Positions 28,236-37,555 of a stretch of DNA of 64,000 nt are shown piece by piece. The notes under the pieces are model-generated. The model saw nothing but the letters and a program-made list of their open reading frames with translations. It made no database searches and was not told the DNA's origin. Position numbers and translations under genes: made by a program. The DNA comes from Phyllobacterium zundukense (lineage in GTDB: Bacteria; Pseudomonadota; Alphaproteobacteria; Rhizobiales; Rhizobiaceae), in contig NZ_CP104970.1 in the NCBI RefSeq assembly GCF_025452195.1, positions 124,001 to 188,000 on the forward strand, given 5' to 3'. Numbering within the stretch: the stretch's first letter is position 1; every line of letters begins with the position of its first letter.

Positions 28236-28511
28236 ATGAGTGTCAAAGCGTCTGTCTCGCTAACAGAGTCCCAGGATTCCTTTGTACGGAATCTTGTGGC
28301 TGAAGGTCGGTTTTCCAGCGTGAGTGCGGCGATCCAGCATGGACTGGAGATGTTGCGCGATGAAACGGAAGCTCGACGATCACACACACAAGCACTGAGT
28401 GTGCTGCTTGCGGAGCGCCGTGCCGGCAAGTTCGTCAGTCTGGAAGAAGGCCGTCGTCAGACCCTGGATATGATCAGCAGAAAAAAGGCTGAATATGGCC
28501 TTTCGGGTTGA
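28236..28511 (+). CDS. parD: ParD-like antitoxin
   Basis: Antitoxin of 91 residues from ATG 28236, with AGAAGGAGA 7 bases upstream. The N-terminal ribbon-helix-helix (VSLTESQDSFVRNLVAEGRFSS, in parts) binds DNA. The acidic-basic C-terminal tail (LSVLLAERRAGKFVSLEEG) is the usual toxin-neutralising part of ParD. It overlaps parE by 17 bases and is expected to repress its own promoter together with the toxin. Confidence 0.85.
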   Translation: MSVKASVSLTESQDSFVRNLVAEGRFSSVSAAIQHGLEMLRDETEARRSHTQALSVLLAERRAGKFVSLEEGRRQTLDMISRKKAEYGLSG

Positions 28512-28839
28512 ACGGTCCGAAGCTGCTGCCGCTGATCTGGAACTGATATTCGATTTTCTCATCACTGCCGGACTTGATTTTGGCGAAGATCCAGAGGCCG
28601 CTTTCGAACATGCATCATCTCGTATTGCAGAGATCGAGCGAGCCCTGGAACGGATTGCAGACGCACCGTTTCAGGGCACCCTCCGGCCAGAGCTCGGGGA
28701 TGGCATCCGAAATGTCACAAAACATCGGGCCATTTTCTACTTCGAGGTTTTGGAAGAACAGAAGCTGATAAGGGTTCTGGCAATATTCTTCGGAGGACAG
28801 GACCATCAGGGCCGGATGCTGCTAAGGATGTTATGTTAG
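28495..28839 (+). CDS. parE: ParE/RelE-superfamily toxin
   Basis: Toxin of 114 residues. It begins MAFRVERSEAAAADLELIFDFL, a ParE-type N-terminus quoted here in family terms, has a helical hairpin, then GIRNVTKHRAIFYFEV and LIRVLAIFFGGQDHQ, which is the beta-sheet core with the usual Arg and His residues. ParE toxins inhibit DNA gyrase. The 17-base overlap with the antitoxin gene is typical. It is likely functional and helps keep the replicon in the population. Confidence 0.85.
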   Translation: MAFRVERSEAAAADLELIFDFLITAGLDFGEDPEAAFEHASSRIAEIERALERIADAPFQGTLRPELGDGIRNVTKHRAIFYFEVLEEQKLIRVLAIFFGGQDHQGRMLLRMLC

Positions 28840-29153
28840 GCAGCCCGCAAGCCTCGTGAAGCTGGTTGCCATGCACTGACCGGCGGCGGGGCAAGGCAAT
28901 AATCAAGACCGCCTTCCGAGCTCGCATGGTCCGCTATGACCAGCAAAGTGGCCGGCCACACAAATCGGCTCCCGCCTGAAAGCTATCGCCCAATGAGCCG
29001 CCGACGCAGATCGCACATATACCCGTTCTATTCTTCGCTCTCGCCCCGGCGTCAGCGGGATGAGTTCCGACTGGGCCTGGTAGAGCGGAAGACCGGAGGC
29101 ATGTCACTGGCGGCGTGACCGCAACAACAGGGGCAGCCAGTTTGGTCGGGCCT
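28840..29153. other. intergenic stretch
   Basis: I see no supported gene, repeat or regulatory site here. Confidence 0.4.
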
Positions 29154-29411
29154 TTAAAGTGCATTCCTGACCGGAAACATATCTTCGCCGTAGTGGTGAA
29201 GCCTCGTGTGATGCCGTCGGCATAACCACCGTACTCTTAAAGGCTCGTCGTATTGATCATGATGGGCATCGACCGCTTCGACCCCGCAGACCTCACACGT
29301 TTGCTTCTCCAACTCGCCTGCCTTCACTGCTCGCTGCACAGCAAGGTGAGCATCATATTTGCCTGGATTGGCACGACGCCAATTCGCTTGGCGGGTATCG
29401 GTTTTCAGCAT
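29154..29411 (-). CDS. small HNH-like zinc-finger protein
   Basis: Protein of 85 residues. TCEVCGVEAVDAHHDQYDEP and LRVRWLCRRHHTRLHH give CxxC, HH and CxxHH arrangements as in small phage-type HNH nucleases or zinc-binding accessory proteins. The short helix YDAHLAVQRAVKAGEL before the first Cys pair is common in this group. The start is the ATG at 29411. It is isolated between ParDE and the ribokinase fragment, and may be a leftover of a prophage or element. Nuclease activity is not certain. Confidence 0.6.
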   Translation of the reverse strand: MLKTDTRQANWRRANPGKYDAHLAVQRAVKAGELEKQTCEVCGVEAVDAHHDQYDEPLRVRWLCRRHHTRLHHYGEDMFPVRNAL

Positions 29412-29464
29412 CGCCGCATCCTGCCCTTGTGTTAGTCTGTGCTCTCGTCTGAGAGATACTTGTA

Positions 29465-29695
29465 TCAGGGGGCAAGCTCAAGGTTTCTGCGCCAGGCAAC
29501 GGCAAAGCCATCCTTGCCCACGGCGCCGACCAGACGAACGTCGGCGCCGGCCCTTCGTGCAGCAAGCGCCTGATTGGCGCCTTTCCCTCCGGCTTCTATC
29601 GAGAAGTTGCAGCCGGTTATCGTCTCTCCCGGCCGCGGCAACCGTGGAGCCTTGGCAACCAGATCGACATTGATCGAACCCAACACAGTTATCAT
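29465..29695 (-). pseudogene. rbsK: ribokinase, N-terminal fragment only
   Basis: The first about 66 residues are a clear PfkB ribokinase: VLGSINVDLVAKAPRLPRPG, then GGKGANQALAARRAGADV and GAVGKDGFA. The remainder of a normal protein of about 300 residues, including the GAGD catalytic motif, is absent. The frame ends soon after at 29465. It is divergent from the LacI gene and shares its operator, so a complete version probably belonged to the ribosyl-compound operon. Confidence 0.85.
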
Positions 29696-29771
29696 GACGT
29701 CCTCCCCGAAACTTCGCCTCTAGCGCTTGTGAGCGGCCCCTCAAAAAGAGGTTGCCATCCTCATATACCGA

Positions 29772-29785
29772 TGGTAACGTTCCCA
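29772..29785. promoter_or_regulatory. LacI-type operator, copy 1
   Basis: TGGTAACGTTCCCA is a near-palindrome centred on AACGTT, the usual LacI/PurR-family core, between the divergent ribokinase fragment and lacI-type gene. Its exact reverse complement recurs at 30933-30946. Confidence 0.7.
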
Positions 29786-29832
29786 CGTCAACCGATGGAA
29801 CTACGTCTCCCGTCGGCGCGGAGGAGTTTAGC

Positions 29833-30885
29833 TTGAAGAAAGAAACCCGCCACAGGGCGACAATCATCGACGTGGCCAAAAGAGCCGGCGTGTCGAAGAG
29901 CACCGTGGCGCGTGTGCTGGGAGGCTCGCCGAACATCTCGGAGGAGGCCGCGGAGCGCGTTCACGCCGCCGTGTCGGCCACCGGTTACGAGCCAAATCAT
30001 CTCGCGGTCGGAATGCGCTCCGGGCGAAGCGGACTTCTCGGTCTCGTCATTCCCGATATTGCCAATCCCTTCTGGGCAGATGTTGCCCGTGGCGCTCAGG
30101 ATCAGGCCGCCAAAGAGGGTATGTCGCTGCTGGTGTTTTCATCGGACTGGGATTCCGCCAAGGAGGCCGCGCACCTCCGGGCTTTGCGGCAGGCCCGTGT
30201 CGACGGAGCGATCATCAATCCTGTTGCCGATAACCTCGATGGTCTCGACCGTTTCGGCATGCCGTTTGTTCTGATCGGCTCAAGCGCGGAGAGTTTTCCA
30301 GATACCTCAAGTGTCGGGTCGGACATCGCACAGGGGGTCCGGCTAGGGATGGATGTTCTGCTCGCCCATGGTCACGCGCAGCCAGCATTTATCCTCGGTC
30401 CAAAGTCCAAACTAGCGCGTGCGCGTTTTTTGCGTGCCATTAATCAACATTGCATCGAGCGCGATATTGATCCTGCCAGCCTGCACACCGAAGATAGCGA
30501 CTACACCGTCGAAGGTGGCAAAGAAGCGATGAGCCGCTTGCTGGAGCGCGCGTCGAAAGGACGGCATCTGGCCGTCTTCTGCGCCAACGACCTGATGGCG
30601 CTCGGCGCTATTCTCGCTGTCCGAGATGCCGGACTGCGCTGTCCTGAGGATGTTTCGATCCTCGGCTTCGACGGCATTCCGTCTGGGGCGTTCTCCTGGC
30701 CGGCTCTGACGACGATCGAAAAGGATGGCCGCAAAATCGGCTCGACGACCGTCACGTGTCTCTTCGACGAAATGGCCGGACGGCCAGAGCACGGCCGCGT
30801 TTACATACCATGCCGCCTTATAGAGCGTGGATCATTGGCCAATCTCTTGGCGGGAAATACCGACCGATTGGCCGCAGGGAGGTAG
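29833..30885 (+). CDS. LacI-family transcriptional regulator
   Basis: Regulator of 350 residues. The HTH is TIIDVAKRAGVSKSTVARVL, followed by the hinge helix and a periplasmic-binding-type sensor domain (LLGLVIPDIANPFWADVARG, then AVFCANDLMALGAI and VSILGFDGIP). The start is TTG 29833, chosen for GGAGG about 7 bases upstream and because the HTH then begins at residue 10. It precedes the importer genes, and two identical operators flank it, so it likely represses itself and the operon until ribose or a riboside binds. The effector is inferred. Confidence 0.87.
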   Translation: MKKETRHRATIIDVAKRAGVSKSTVARVLGGSPNISEEAAERVHAAVSATGYEPNHLAVGMRSGRSGLLGLVIPDIANPFWADVARGAQDQAAKEGMSLLVFSSDWDSAKEAAHLRALRQARVDGAIINPVADNLDGLDRFGMPFVLIGSSAESFPDTSSVGSDIAQGVRLGMDVLLAHGHAQPAFILGPKSKLARARFLRAINQHCIERDIDPASLHTEDSDYTVEGGKEAMSRLLERASKGRHLAVFCANDLMALGAILAVRDAGLRCPEDVSILGFDGIPSGAFSWPALTTIEKDGRKIGSTTVTCLFDEMAGRPEHGRVYIPCRLIERGSLANLLAGNTDRLAAGR

Positions 30886-30891
30886 GAACTC

Positions 30892-31848
30892 ATGAGCGCG
30901 AGCACAATTTCGCCATCTATCGGAACAAAATATGGGAACGTTACCACAATGAGAGTTGGGACCAGAGTCCGTTTCCGGGACTGGTGGCCATACTACCTGA
31001 TGATGGCGCCGGCTCTGATCTTTTTTTTCATCTTCCACTACATGCCGATCTGGGAGGCGAAGGTTGCGTTTCAGCAACTGCGGATCATCCCACCAAATAT
31101 CTGGGTGGGGCTGAAGCATTTCGAATTGCTATTTTCGTCACCGGTCTTTTGGCAAGTCCTGGCTAATACCCTGATCATTTCGGCAATGAAGATCGTCTTC
31201 GTTTTCCCCGTGCCGATTGTGGTTGCGCTGCTGCTCAACGAAGTCCGTGGGAGCGGGATCCGTAAATTCATCCAGTCGGCGATCTATTTGCCGCACTTTC
31301 TGTCCTGGGTCGTCATCGCCGGTGTCTTTATCGCCGTCCTCTCGCCGAACACCGGTTCGGTCAACGAAGTGATGGGTTTCTTCGGCATGCAACCGGTCTC
31401 GTTCATGACGGAAACCGGCACCATCCGCTGGGTTTTGGTGTTCTCCGAGATCTGGCGCTCCGCCGGTTGGGACAGCCTGCTCTATCTCGCTGCCATTATC
31501 GCCATCGACCAGGAGCTTTATCAGGCGGCCGAGATGGACGGCGCCAATCGCTGGCAAAAGATCCTCTATGTCACCATCCCAGGCATCATTCCGACGATCG
31601 CGACGCTGTTCATACTGAACGCCGGCATGGCACTCAATGCCGATCTCAACCAGGTGATCAACTTTACCAACGATATCGTCCGCAGCAAGATCGATATCAT
31701 CGATGCCTATGTCTACCGGATCGGCCTGCAGACAGGCCAGTATTCGTTGGCGACAGCGGCTGGCTTGTTCAAGGCGATCCTCGGAATGCTGCTGATCAGC
31801 GGCGCTCATCTCCTATCGAAAAAACTGACAGGCAAGGGGGTGTGGTGA
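30892..31848 (+). CDS. ABC importer permease (LplB/YtcP group)
   Basis: Membrane protein of 318 residues with six predicted helices, the first at about 35-55 (YYLMMAPALIFFFIFHY). The EAA loop is QAAEMDGANRWQKILYVTIPG. ATG 30892 has GGAGG upstream. An alternative ATG at 30949 directly follows a LacI-type operator that lies inside the first codons. It is coupled to the second permease (TGATG). This permease group imports oligosaccharides or glycosides. Confidence 0.88.
   Translation: MSASTISPSIGTKYGNVTTMRVGTRVRFRDWWPYYLMMAPALIFFFIFHYMPIWEAKVAFQQLRIIPPNIWVGLKHFELLFSSPVFWQVLANTLIISAMKIVFVFPVPIVVALLLNEVRGSGIRKFIQSAIYLPHFLSWVVIAGVFIAVLSPNTGSVNEVMGFFGMQPVSFMTETGTIRWVLVFSEIWRSAGWDSLLYLAAIIAIDQELYQAAEMDGANRWQKILYVTIPGIIPTIATLFILNAGMALNADLNQVINFTNDIVRSKIDIIDAYVYRIGLQTGQYSLATAAGLFKAILGMLLISGAHLLSKKLTGKGVW
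30933..30946. promoter_or_regulatory. LacI-type operator, copy 2
   Basis: TGGGAACGTTACCA is the exact reverse complement of the operator at 29772-29785. It lies in the start region of the permease gene, 3 bases before a second in-frame ATG. Confidence 0.65.
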
Positions 31849-32750
31849 TGGCTACGGGCAAAATGCGCCGCACGCCCATTGAGCGTCTCGAATATGCGAT
31901 CATCCTCTCGACCTTGCTTATCCTCGTCGTGCTGATGGTGCAGCCGCTGTTAAACCTGCTCGCCATCTCGCTGTCGGATCCGTCCAAAGTAACGAGCATG
32001 AGCGGCCTGGCGATCGTTCCGGATGGTTTTTCTTTCGACGTCTGGAAGCTATTGATCACCAATCCGGCGGTCCAGCGGGGGATCCTGAACTCGATCTTCA
32101 TCACCCTGACCAGCACCGTCCTTGGCGTCATCTTTACGGCCCTGATGGCCTGGGCCTTGTCGCGTCCAGGGCTACCGGGACGCCGTACTATCCTTGTACT
32201 CGTGCTCGTAACGATCGTCTTCGATCCCGGCATGATTCCCGACTATTTCCTTAACAAGAGGCTCGGGCTGATCGACAGCTACTGGTCGGTCATCCTCTTC
32301 AAGGTCGTCAACGCGTGGTACCTGATCATCCTGATCCGCTTCTTCGAGGAAGTTCCGAGTGAAGTGCTGGAAGCAGCCGAGCTCGATGGCGCCAATGCTT
32401 TCCAGATCTTCTGGCATATCGCGTTGCCCGTCTCGAAATCGGCCTTAGCGACGGTCGCGCTCTTCTACTTCGTCTTTCACTGGAACGACTTCTTCCGGCC
32501 GATGATCTATCTGAACGACCAGTCGAAATGGCCGCTCCAGGTGGTGCTCAGACAATTTGTCGTCGAAGGCGACAAGCTGGCCATGGTCGGCGTGGACAAC
32601 TCCAACAACTACACCGGCGCTAGCCAGATCAACATCCGCGCGCTGAGCGCAGGAATGATCCTTCTGACGATCGTCCCGATCCTGGCGATCTACCCACTGA
32701 TTCTGAAGTTTTTCACCAAGGGCACCATGAGTGGTGCGCTGAAAGGCTGA
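31848..32750 (+). CDS. ABC importer permease 2
   Basis: Permease of 300 residues from ATG 31848, overlapping the previous stop. There are six predicted helices. The EAA loop is EAAELDGANAFQIFWHIALPV. The ending LILKFFTKGTMSGALKG is typical of the YtcP/LplC group. It works with the preceding permease, the solute-binding protein at 32786 and probably the ATPase at 37556. Confidence 0.9.
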   Translation: MATGKMRRTPIERLEYAIILSTLLILVVLMVQPLLNLLAISLSDPSKVTSMSGLAIVPDGFSFDVWKLLITNPAVQRGILNSIFITLTSTVLGVIFTALMAWALSRPGLPGRRTILVLVLVTIVFDPGMIPDYFLNKRLGLIDSYWSVILFKVVNAWYLIILIRFFEEVPSEVLEAAELDGANAFQIFWHIALPVSKSALATVALFYFVFHWNDFFRPMIYLNDQSKWPLQVVLRQFVVEGDKLAMVGVDNSNNYTGASQINIRALSAGMILLTIVPILAIYPLILKFFTKGTMSGALKG

Positions 32751-32785
32751 GGCATACCCAAAGCATTCTCAAGGAGGAGGAAAAC

Positions 32786-34213
32786 ATGCTTGGAAGAATA
32801 GTTATAGGCGCTCTGACTGCGATGGCGCTGCTTACCGGTGTCGCCTTGCCGGCCTTGTCAGATCCTGTGACGATCCGTGTCGTCTCGAAGGATTTGCTTA
32901 ACAGCAATCCTGACGATGTGAAGCTCATGCACAAGTATGAGGAGGCGCTGAAAGCCAAGGGCGCGGACATTCGTATCCAGATCGTCGATCTGCCGTCTTC
33001 AGGTTACGCCGATAAGCTGAACGCGATGCTTCTGTCCGGTGACATTCCCGACCTCATCTACTTTCAGGGCGGTGACGCCCAGATGGCCGAGCAGGGCCTC
33101 CTCGAGGACTGGAACACCTGGCTGCCGAAGACCACTTACCTGAAGGACGCGCTCTTCCCGCACAATAACGAGCGGCTGAAGAACTATCCCTACCTCATTT
33201 ACGTCTTTCCGCCGCGTATCCCGCAGCCGCTCATCCGAACGGACTGGTTGGCAAAGTCGGGTGTTGGCGCACCGCAGACTGTCGATGATTACGTCAAGCT
33301 CTTCAAGGCGATCAAAGATGCCAATCTTGGCGGCGTCGGCAGCGACCATACCTACGGCCTGACCGCGCCCGGCAATATGGATGAGATCGATTCGATCTTC
33401 AATCAGCCGTTCGGTGTCAGTGCGAGTTGGCTCAAGGACGAGAGTGGCAAATGGATCTCTTCAAGGATCTCCGCTCAGGAAAAGGCAAAGATCGCCTTCT
33501 ATGCTTCGCTTCGAGAGCAGAAGCTTCTCGATCCGGAGTATATCACGACGAAGTGGGACACCAAGGAAGACAAGTTCTATTCCGGCCGGGTTGGTGTCGT
33601 TTTCGGCTCGTCCGCCGACGTGATCGAGATCTATGGCGGAAAGATGCGCCAGGCACATCCCGACAAGAATCCGACCTTGACGCTGCTTGCGCCGCCGAGG
33701 GGCCCCGCAGGACAGGGCTTGATGGCGTTTGACGTCTCCAAGGAAACGCGCGGCTTCGCGATCTCGACCACATCCAAGCATAAAGAACAGGTGGTGAAGC
33801 TGCTTGATTTCATTGCCAGCCCCGAGGGCCAGATAATCGAAAGGCTCGGCTTTGAAGGCGAGCAATATACCAAGGACGGCGGCGCGATTAAGCTGACCGC
33901 CAAAATCGCCACCTGGTACCCTCGCTTCCTTGTCGCGGCCAACTGGCAACCGCCGGTGCAATTGATGGGTGATGCTGCGCAACAATCGCTGAAGACCATC
34001 GCCGCCGACTTTAGGCCGGACAACGCCTTTATCTGGCCTGCCGAATACGCGACCGACATCGATTCTGCCCAGAACGTCTACCGGGCATGGACATATAAGT
34101 TCATCTCCGGGCAGGCAAAGATCGACCAATGGGACCAATACGTCGCGGAGTGGAATGCTGCCGGCGGCGCGCACATGACCGACTATGCGAGGACTGTACT
34201 GAATGACAAATGA
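32786..34213 (+). CDS. ABC importer solute-binding protein
   Basis: Periplasmic protein of 475 residues with a Sec signal peptide (MLGRIVIGALTAMALLTGVA, cleavage near ALS). The family 1 solute-binding fold is visible: LLSGDIPDLIYFQGGDA, DWLAKSGVGAPQTVDDYVKL and a C-terminal lobe. AAGGAGGAGG precedes the ATG. Its last codons overlap the first ADP-ribosylglycohydrolase gene by 11 bases. The ligand is unknown; a ribosylated compound is suggested only by the neighbours. Confidence 0.88.
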   Translation: MLGRIVIGALTAMALLTGVALPALSDPVTIRVVSKDLLNSNPDDVKLMHKYEEALKAKGADIRIQIVDLPSSGYADKLNAMLLSGDIPDLIYFQGGDAQMAEQGLLEDWNTWLPKTTYLKDALFPHNNERLKNYPYLIYVFPPRIPQPLIRTDWLAKSGVGAPQTVDDYVKLFKAIKDANLGGVGSDHTYGLTAPGNMDEIDSIFNQPFGVSASWLKDESGKWISSRISAQEKAKIAFYASLREQKLLDPEYITTKWDTKEDKFYSGRVGVVFGSSADVIEIYGGKMRQAHPDKNPTLTLLAPPRGPAGQGLMAFDVSKETRGFAISTTSKHKEQVVKLLDFIASPEGQIIERLGFEGEQYTKDGGAIKLTAKIATWYPRFLVAANWQPPVQLMGDAAQQSLKTIAADFRPDNAFIWPAEYATDIDSAQNVYRAWTYKFISGQAKIDQWDQYVAEWNAAGGAHMTDYARTVLNDK

Positions 34214-35405
34214 CACTAATCTATCCCTCAAGGGAAGGGTTCGTGCGCTTCTCTTTGGCGTCGCTTACGGCGACGCCATCGGAGCGCCCGTCGAAAAACT
34301 CTCTGCTGTCGAGATCCGCGATCGCTATGGCAAGGTGACGTCGCTCGACACCGCGTGGCACCGCATGAACCAGAGTGAGATAGCCCGCAGCGGCCGCGTC
34401 CGCGGCAGCGGCATCGTCACGGACGATACGCTGATGACCTTGTGCCTAATGTCGGTCTATAACGACGTTCGCCGGCATCTGGACGCTTGGGACATGGCTG
34501 ACGGCATGGTCCGGGAAATCGCCTGGAAGCCCAGGTGGGTTCCCGAACTCCAGCGCGAAGCCCTCTTGATCGAACGTCTTTTCTACCCGGAGAAGTGGAT
34601 CTTCCAGCGTCATCAGCTGACCAACTGCGATCCGCGCGAGGGTGGGATCGGCAACATGGTGAACTGTGGCGCAGCGATGTACATCGCACCGATCGGCGTC
34701 GTGAATGCATGCGATCCCAAAGCGGCCTACGACGAGGCGATTGCGTTCGCGTCCGGTCATCAACAAAGCTTTGGGCTTGAGGCCGCCGGTGTGCTCGCCG
34801 CGGCGATCGCCGCTGCCCTCGTTCCCGGTACGACGGTCGATAAGATCATTGATGAGGCGCTCTTGCTCGCCAAGGATGGAACGAAGAAGGCGATTGCCGG
34901 CATCGTCGATGCAGCGCAAGGACTGAAGGGCGCCGAGCATGCCAAGGTTGTCGAGACATTTCATTCGATCATAGGAAAATATTCGCCTATGGGGGACGAC
35001 GTTGTGCATTCGATCAAGAAAGCCGGCGTCCCGAGCGAGGCCTATCGCCCATCTCGTATCAACGCAATCGAGGAACTGCCGCTGGCACTTGGTTTCGCTG
35101 TCGTCAACGACGGTGATTTCTACAGGACCATCCAGGATGGCATCAACTCGGGACGCGACACCGACTCGATTGGCGTGATGGCTGGGGCCATCCTAGGCGC
35201 CATGCACGGCGAGGCGGTCATCGATGCCGCCGTCGCCGCGCAGCTCGACCGCGTGAACAGGCTGACGCTTTTTGCTTCAGCCGACGCGTTTACCGAGACT
35301 GCCATTGCCGTCCAAAGCAACGATCACCGTCGCGAGGCGGCAAGGCTGAAAGCACGACAAGCGCTCCAGAGCTCTCCCGAATTCGTTGAAATCCAACCGC
35401 TTTGA
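34203..35405 (+). CDS. ADP-ribosylglycohydrolase-family protein 1
   Basis: All-helical ADPRGH/DraG-family protein of 400 residues. The entry motif LLFGVAYGDAIGAPVE, the metal ligands VTDDT (about 73) and the second Mg motif GRDTDSIGVMAGA are all present, so a dinuclear magnesium site should form. The family cleaves N- or O-glycosidic bonds of ADP-ribose, and some members act on other ribosides. No signal peptide is seen, so it acts in the cytoplasm. Being coupled to the binding-protein gene, it probably hydrolyses the imported compound rather than reversing protein modification. Confidence 0.87.
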   Translation: MTNDTNLSLKGRVRALLFGVAYGDAIGAPVEKLSAVEIRDRYGKVTSLDTAWHRMNQSEIARSGRVRGSGIVTDDTLMTLCLMSVYNDVRRHLDAWDMADGMVREIAWKPRWVPELQREALLIERLFYPEKWIFQRHQLTNCDPREGGIGNMVNCGAAMYIAPIGVVNACDPKAAYDEAIAFASGHQQSFGLEAAGVLAAAIAAALVPGTTVDKIIDEALLLAKDGTKKAIAGIVDAAQGLKGAEHAKVVETFHSIIGKYSPMGDDVVHSIKKAGVPSEAYRPSRINAIEELPLALGFAVVNDGDFYRTIQDGINSGRDTDSIGVMAGAILGAMHGEAVIDAAVAAQLDRVNRLTLFASADAFTETAIAVQSNDHRREAARLKARQALQSSPEFVEIQPL

Positions 35406-35423
35406 TTTATTTGAAAGTATCCC

Positions 35424-37523
35424 ATGCTCTCCACAACTGACATTTTCGACCGCATCTATTCCGGCTTCATCGGCAAAGCGATTGGCGTGCGCCTGGGCGC
35501 GCCGGTCGAGCCGACCATCTGGACCTATGAGCGCATTCGCGACACTTATGGCGAAATCACGGAGTTTCTGCGGGATTTCAGGAATTTTGCCGCCGACGAC
35601 GACACCAACGGACCGGTCTATTTCATCCGGGCGCTACGCGACTACGGTCTTGGCGCCAAGGCGGAAGACGTCGGCAAGACCTGGCTGAATTACGCCGCCG
35701 AAGAGCACGGAATGTACTGGTGGGGCGGCTTTGGCATTTCGACTGAGCATACCGCCTATCAGAACCTGCGGGCCGGCATCCCGGCGCCGCAATCCGGCTC
35801 GATTTCTCAAAACGGCACCACCGTCGCCGAACAGATTGGCGGTCAGATTTTCATCGACAGCTGGGGCTGGGTGCATGCGGGCGACCCCGAGAAGGCGGCC
35901 GAAGCGTCTGCGCGCGCGGCAAGCGTCGCGCATGATGGCGAGGGTTTGAACGGCGCACGTTTCTGCGCCGCCGCCATCGCCAAGGCTTTCGTTGCGAGAA
36001 GCATCGAGGAGACTATCGAATCCGGCCTTTCGACCATCTCACCGGATTCGACTTATGCCCGGGTCTCGCACGCCGTGATCGCTTTCCACGCGGCAAACCC
36101 GACCGACTGGCGGGCCTGCCGAGATATGCTGACGGCGAAGTGGGGTTACGACCGTTATCCTGGCGTCTGCCATATCATTCCCAATGCCGGCGTCCTTGTC
36201 ATGGCGCTGATCTACGGTCAGGGCGACCTGCCCCGCACGGTCGAAATTGCCACGATGGCCGGGTGGGACACCGACTGCAATGCCGGTAACGCGGGTGCGG
36301 TTGTCGGTACATTTCAGCAGGTTCAGCCCGGCTGGGACAAATATCGCAAGCCGATCAACGATGTCGTCATCGCCTCCGGTGTGACAGGTACGGTCAATGT
36401 CGTCGATGTCCCATCCTTTGCACGCGAGCTTACCGTTCTTGCTTTGCGGCTGCAGGGCAGAGAGGCGCCGAACTTATGGGTTCAGGATTTCGAGCGGCGC
36501 GGCGTCCGTTTCGATTTCGATGCCCCGGGCGCGACCCACGCGTTTCGGACCGAGCCGTTGAACAAGATAACTCTCAAGGGGTCCGTGGACAAACAGGTCG
36601 GTGCCGCCCGCGGCGCGCTTGAGATTCAGCTCGACCGGCTAGACCGTGGACAGGGCGGCCGGGTCTTCTGGAAACCGTTTTATCGGCGCTCGGATTTTGA
36701 CGACGAGCGTTACCGCCCAATGTTTACGCCACTGGTCGATGACGGTCAGGCCGTGCGTTTCAAGCTGTGGCTCGATCCTTGGGAGGGTGACGGCAATCTG
36801 CGCGTCGCCCCTTATGTCCGTCGCGCCATGTCCGGCACGATCCAGGAGACCGGGGCATGGCACGTGCCGTCAAGTGATGGCTGGCAGGATTATGAATTCA
36901 CGATCCCTGACGGCGATGGCGAAGCAGTCGACGAAATCGGCATCCTCGTTGAGTATTTCGGTCGCCTGAAATTCTCGGGCCGCCTGTTTTTCGGCGAGTT
37001 CTCGGTGTCAGGCAAAGGCCGCACGATTGTCGATCCCGCCAAAGAGGCACTTGAATGGGGCGGCATCACTCGCTTCACCCGGAACCGCGGCCATTGGAGC
37101 CTCGAGCAAGGCCGCATCCATGCGCACACGGCGAGCGATGCCGACGCCTGGACCGGGAATGCCTATCTGCGCGACATCAGTGTCAGCGCCGATCTTCAGC
37201 CGCTCTCGGGATCGTCGCACCTTGTCGTCGCCAGGGCACAGGGGACAAGTCGCTTTTATGCCGCCGGCTTCCAGGATGGAGAGGCCGTTATTCTCGTCGA
37301 AAACCACGGTACGACGATCTTGGCACGCACGCCATTCATGCCGGAACAGGGTCGAGATTACGCGGTCAGTTTTTCCGTCACCAGTGATCGCCTGATCTTA
37401 TCCATCGACGGCAGGTTTGTGCTCCAGGCTGACGATCGGACCCTGTGTTACGGGATGGCAGGTCTGCGTCTCGCGTCTGCCGGGCGCATGTCGATCGGTC
37501 GGTTTGAAATCGTCGAAGCTTGA
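35424..37523 (+). CDS. ADP-ribosylglycohydrolase-family protein 2 with C-terminal beta-sandwich modules
   Basis: Protein of 699 residues. Residues 1 to about 330 are an ADPRGH domain with variant but complete metal motifs, AADDDTNG and [16 protein letters not shown]. Residues about 375-530 and 535-699 look like two strand-rich jelly-roll modules ([40 protein letters not shown]), like carbohydrate-binding or concanavalin-like domains. No signal peptide. It begins 18 bases after the first ADPRGH gene. The added modules suggest a bulky glycoside substrate; this is inference. Confidence 0.85.
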   Translation: MLSTTDIFDRIYSGFIGKAIGVRLGAPVEPTIWTYERIRDTYGEITEFLRDFRNFAADDDTNGPVYFIRALRDYGLGAKAEDVGKTWLNYAAEEHGMYWWGGFGISTEHTAYQNLRAGIPAPQSGSISQNGTTVAEQIGGQIFIDSWGWVHAGDPEKAAEASARAASVAHDGEGLNGARFCAAAIAKAFVARSIEETIESGLSTISPDSTYARVSHAVIAFHAANPTDWRACRDMLTAKWGYDRYPGVCHIIPNAGVLVMALIYGQGDLPRTVEIATMAGWDTDCNAGNAGAVVGTFQQVQPGWDKYRKPINDVVIASGVTGTVNVVDVPSFARELTVLALRLQGREAPNLWVQDFERRGVRFDFDAPGATHAFRTEPLNKITLKGSVDKQVGAARGALEIQLDRLDRGQGGRVFWKPFYRRSDFDDERYRPMFTPLVDDGQAVRFKLWLDPWEGDGNLRVAPYVRRAMSGTIQETGAWHVPSSDGWQDYEFTIPDGDGEAVDEIGILVEYFGRLKFSGRLFFGEFSVSGKGRTIVDPAKEALEWGGITRFTRNRGHWSLEQGRIHAHTASDADAWTGNAYLRDISVSADLQPLSGSSHLVVARAQGTSRFYAAGFQDGEAVILVENHGTTILARTPFMPEQGRDYAVSFSVTSDRLILSIDGRFVLQADDRTLCYGMAGLRLASAGRMSIGRFEIVEA

Positions 37524-37555
37524 GCGCGTGGCCGCGAAAGGAAATGGGGGAAACC

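Noticed and set aside
34203..37523. DarTG-like toxin-antitoxin or nitrogenase DraG function for the ADP-ribosylglycohydrolases
   Set aside because: No DarT or DraT partner and no nif genes are present; the genes are embedded in an importer operon.
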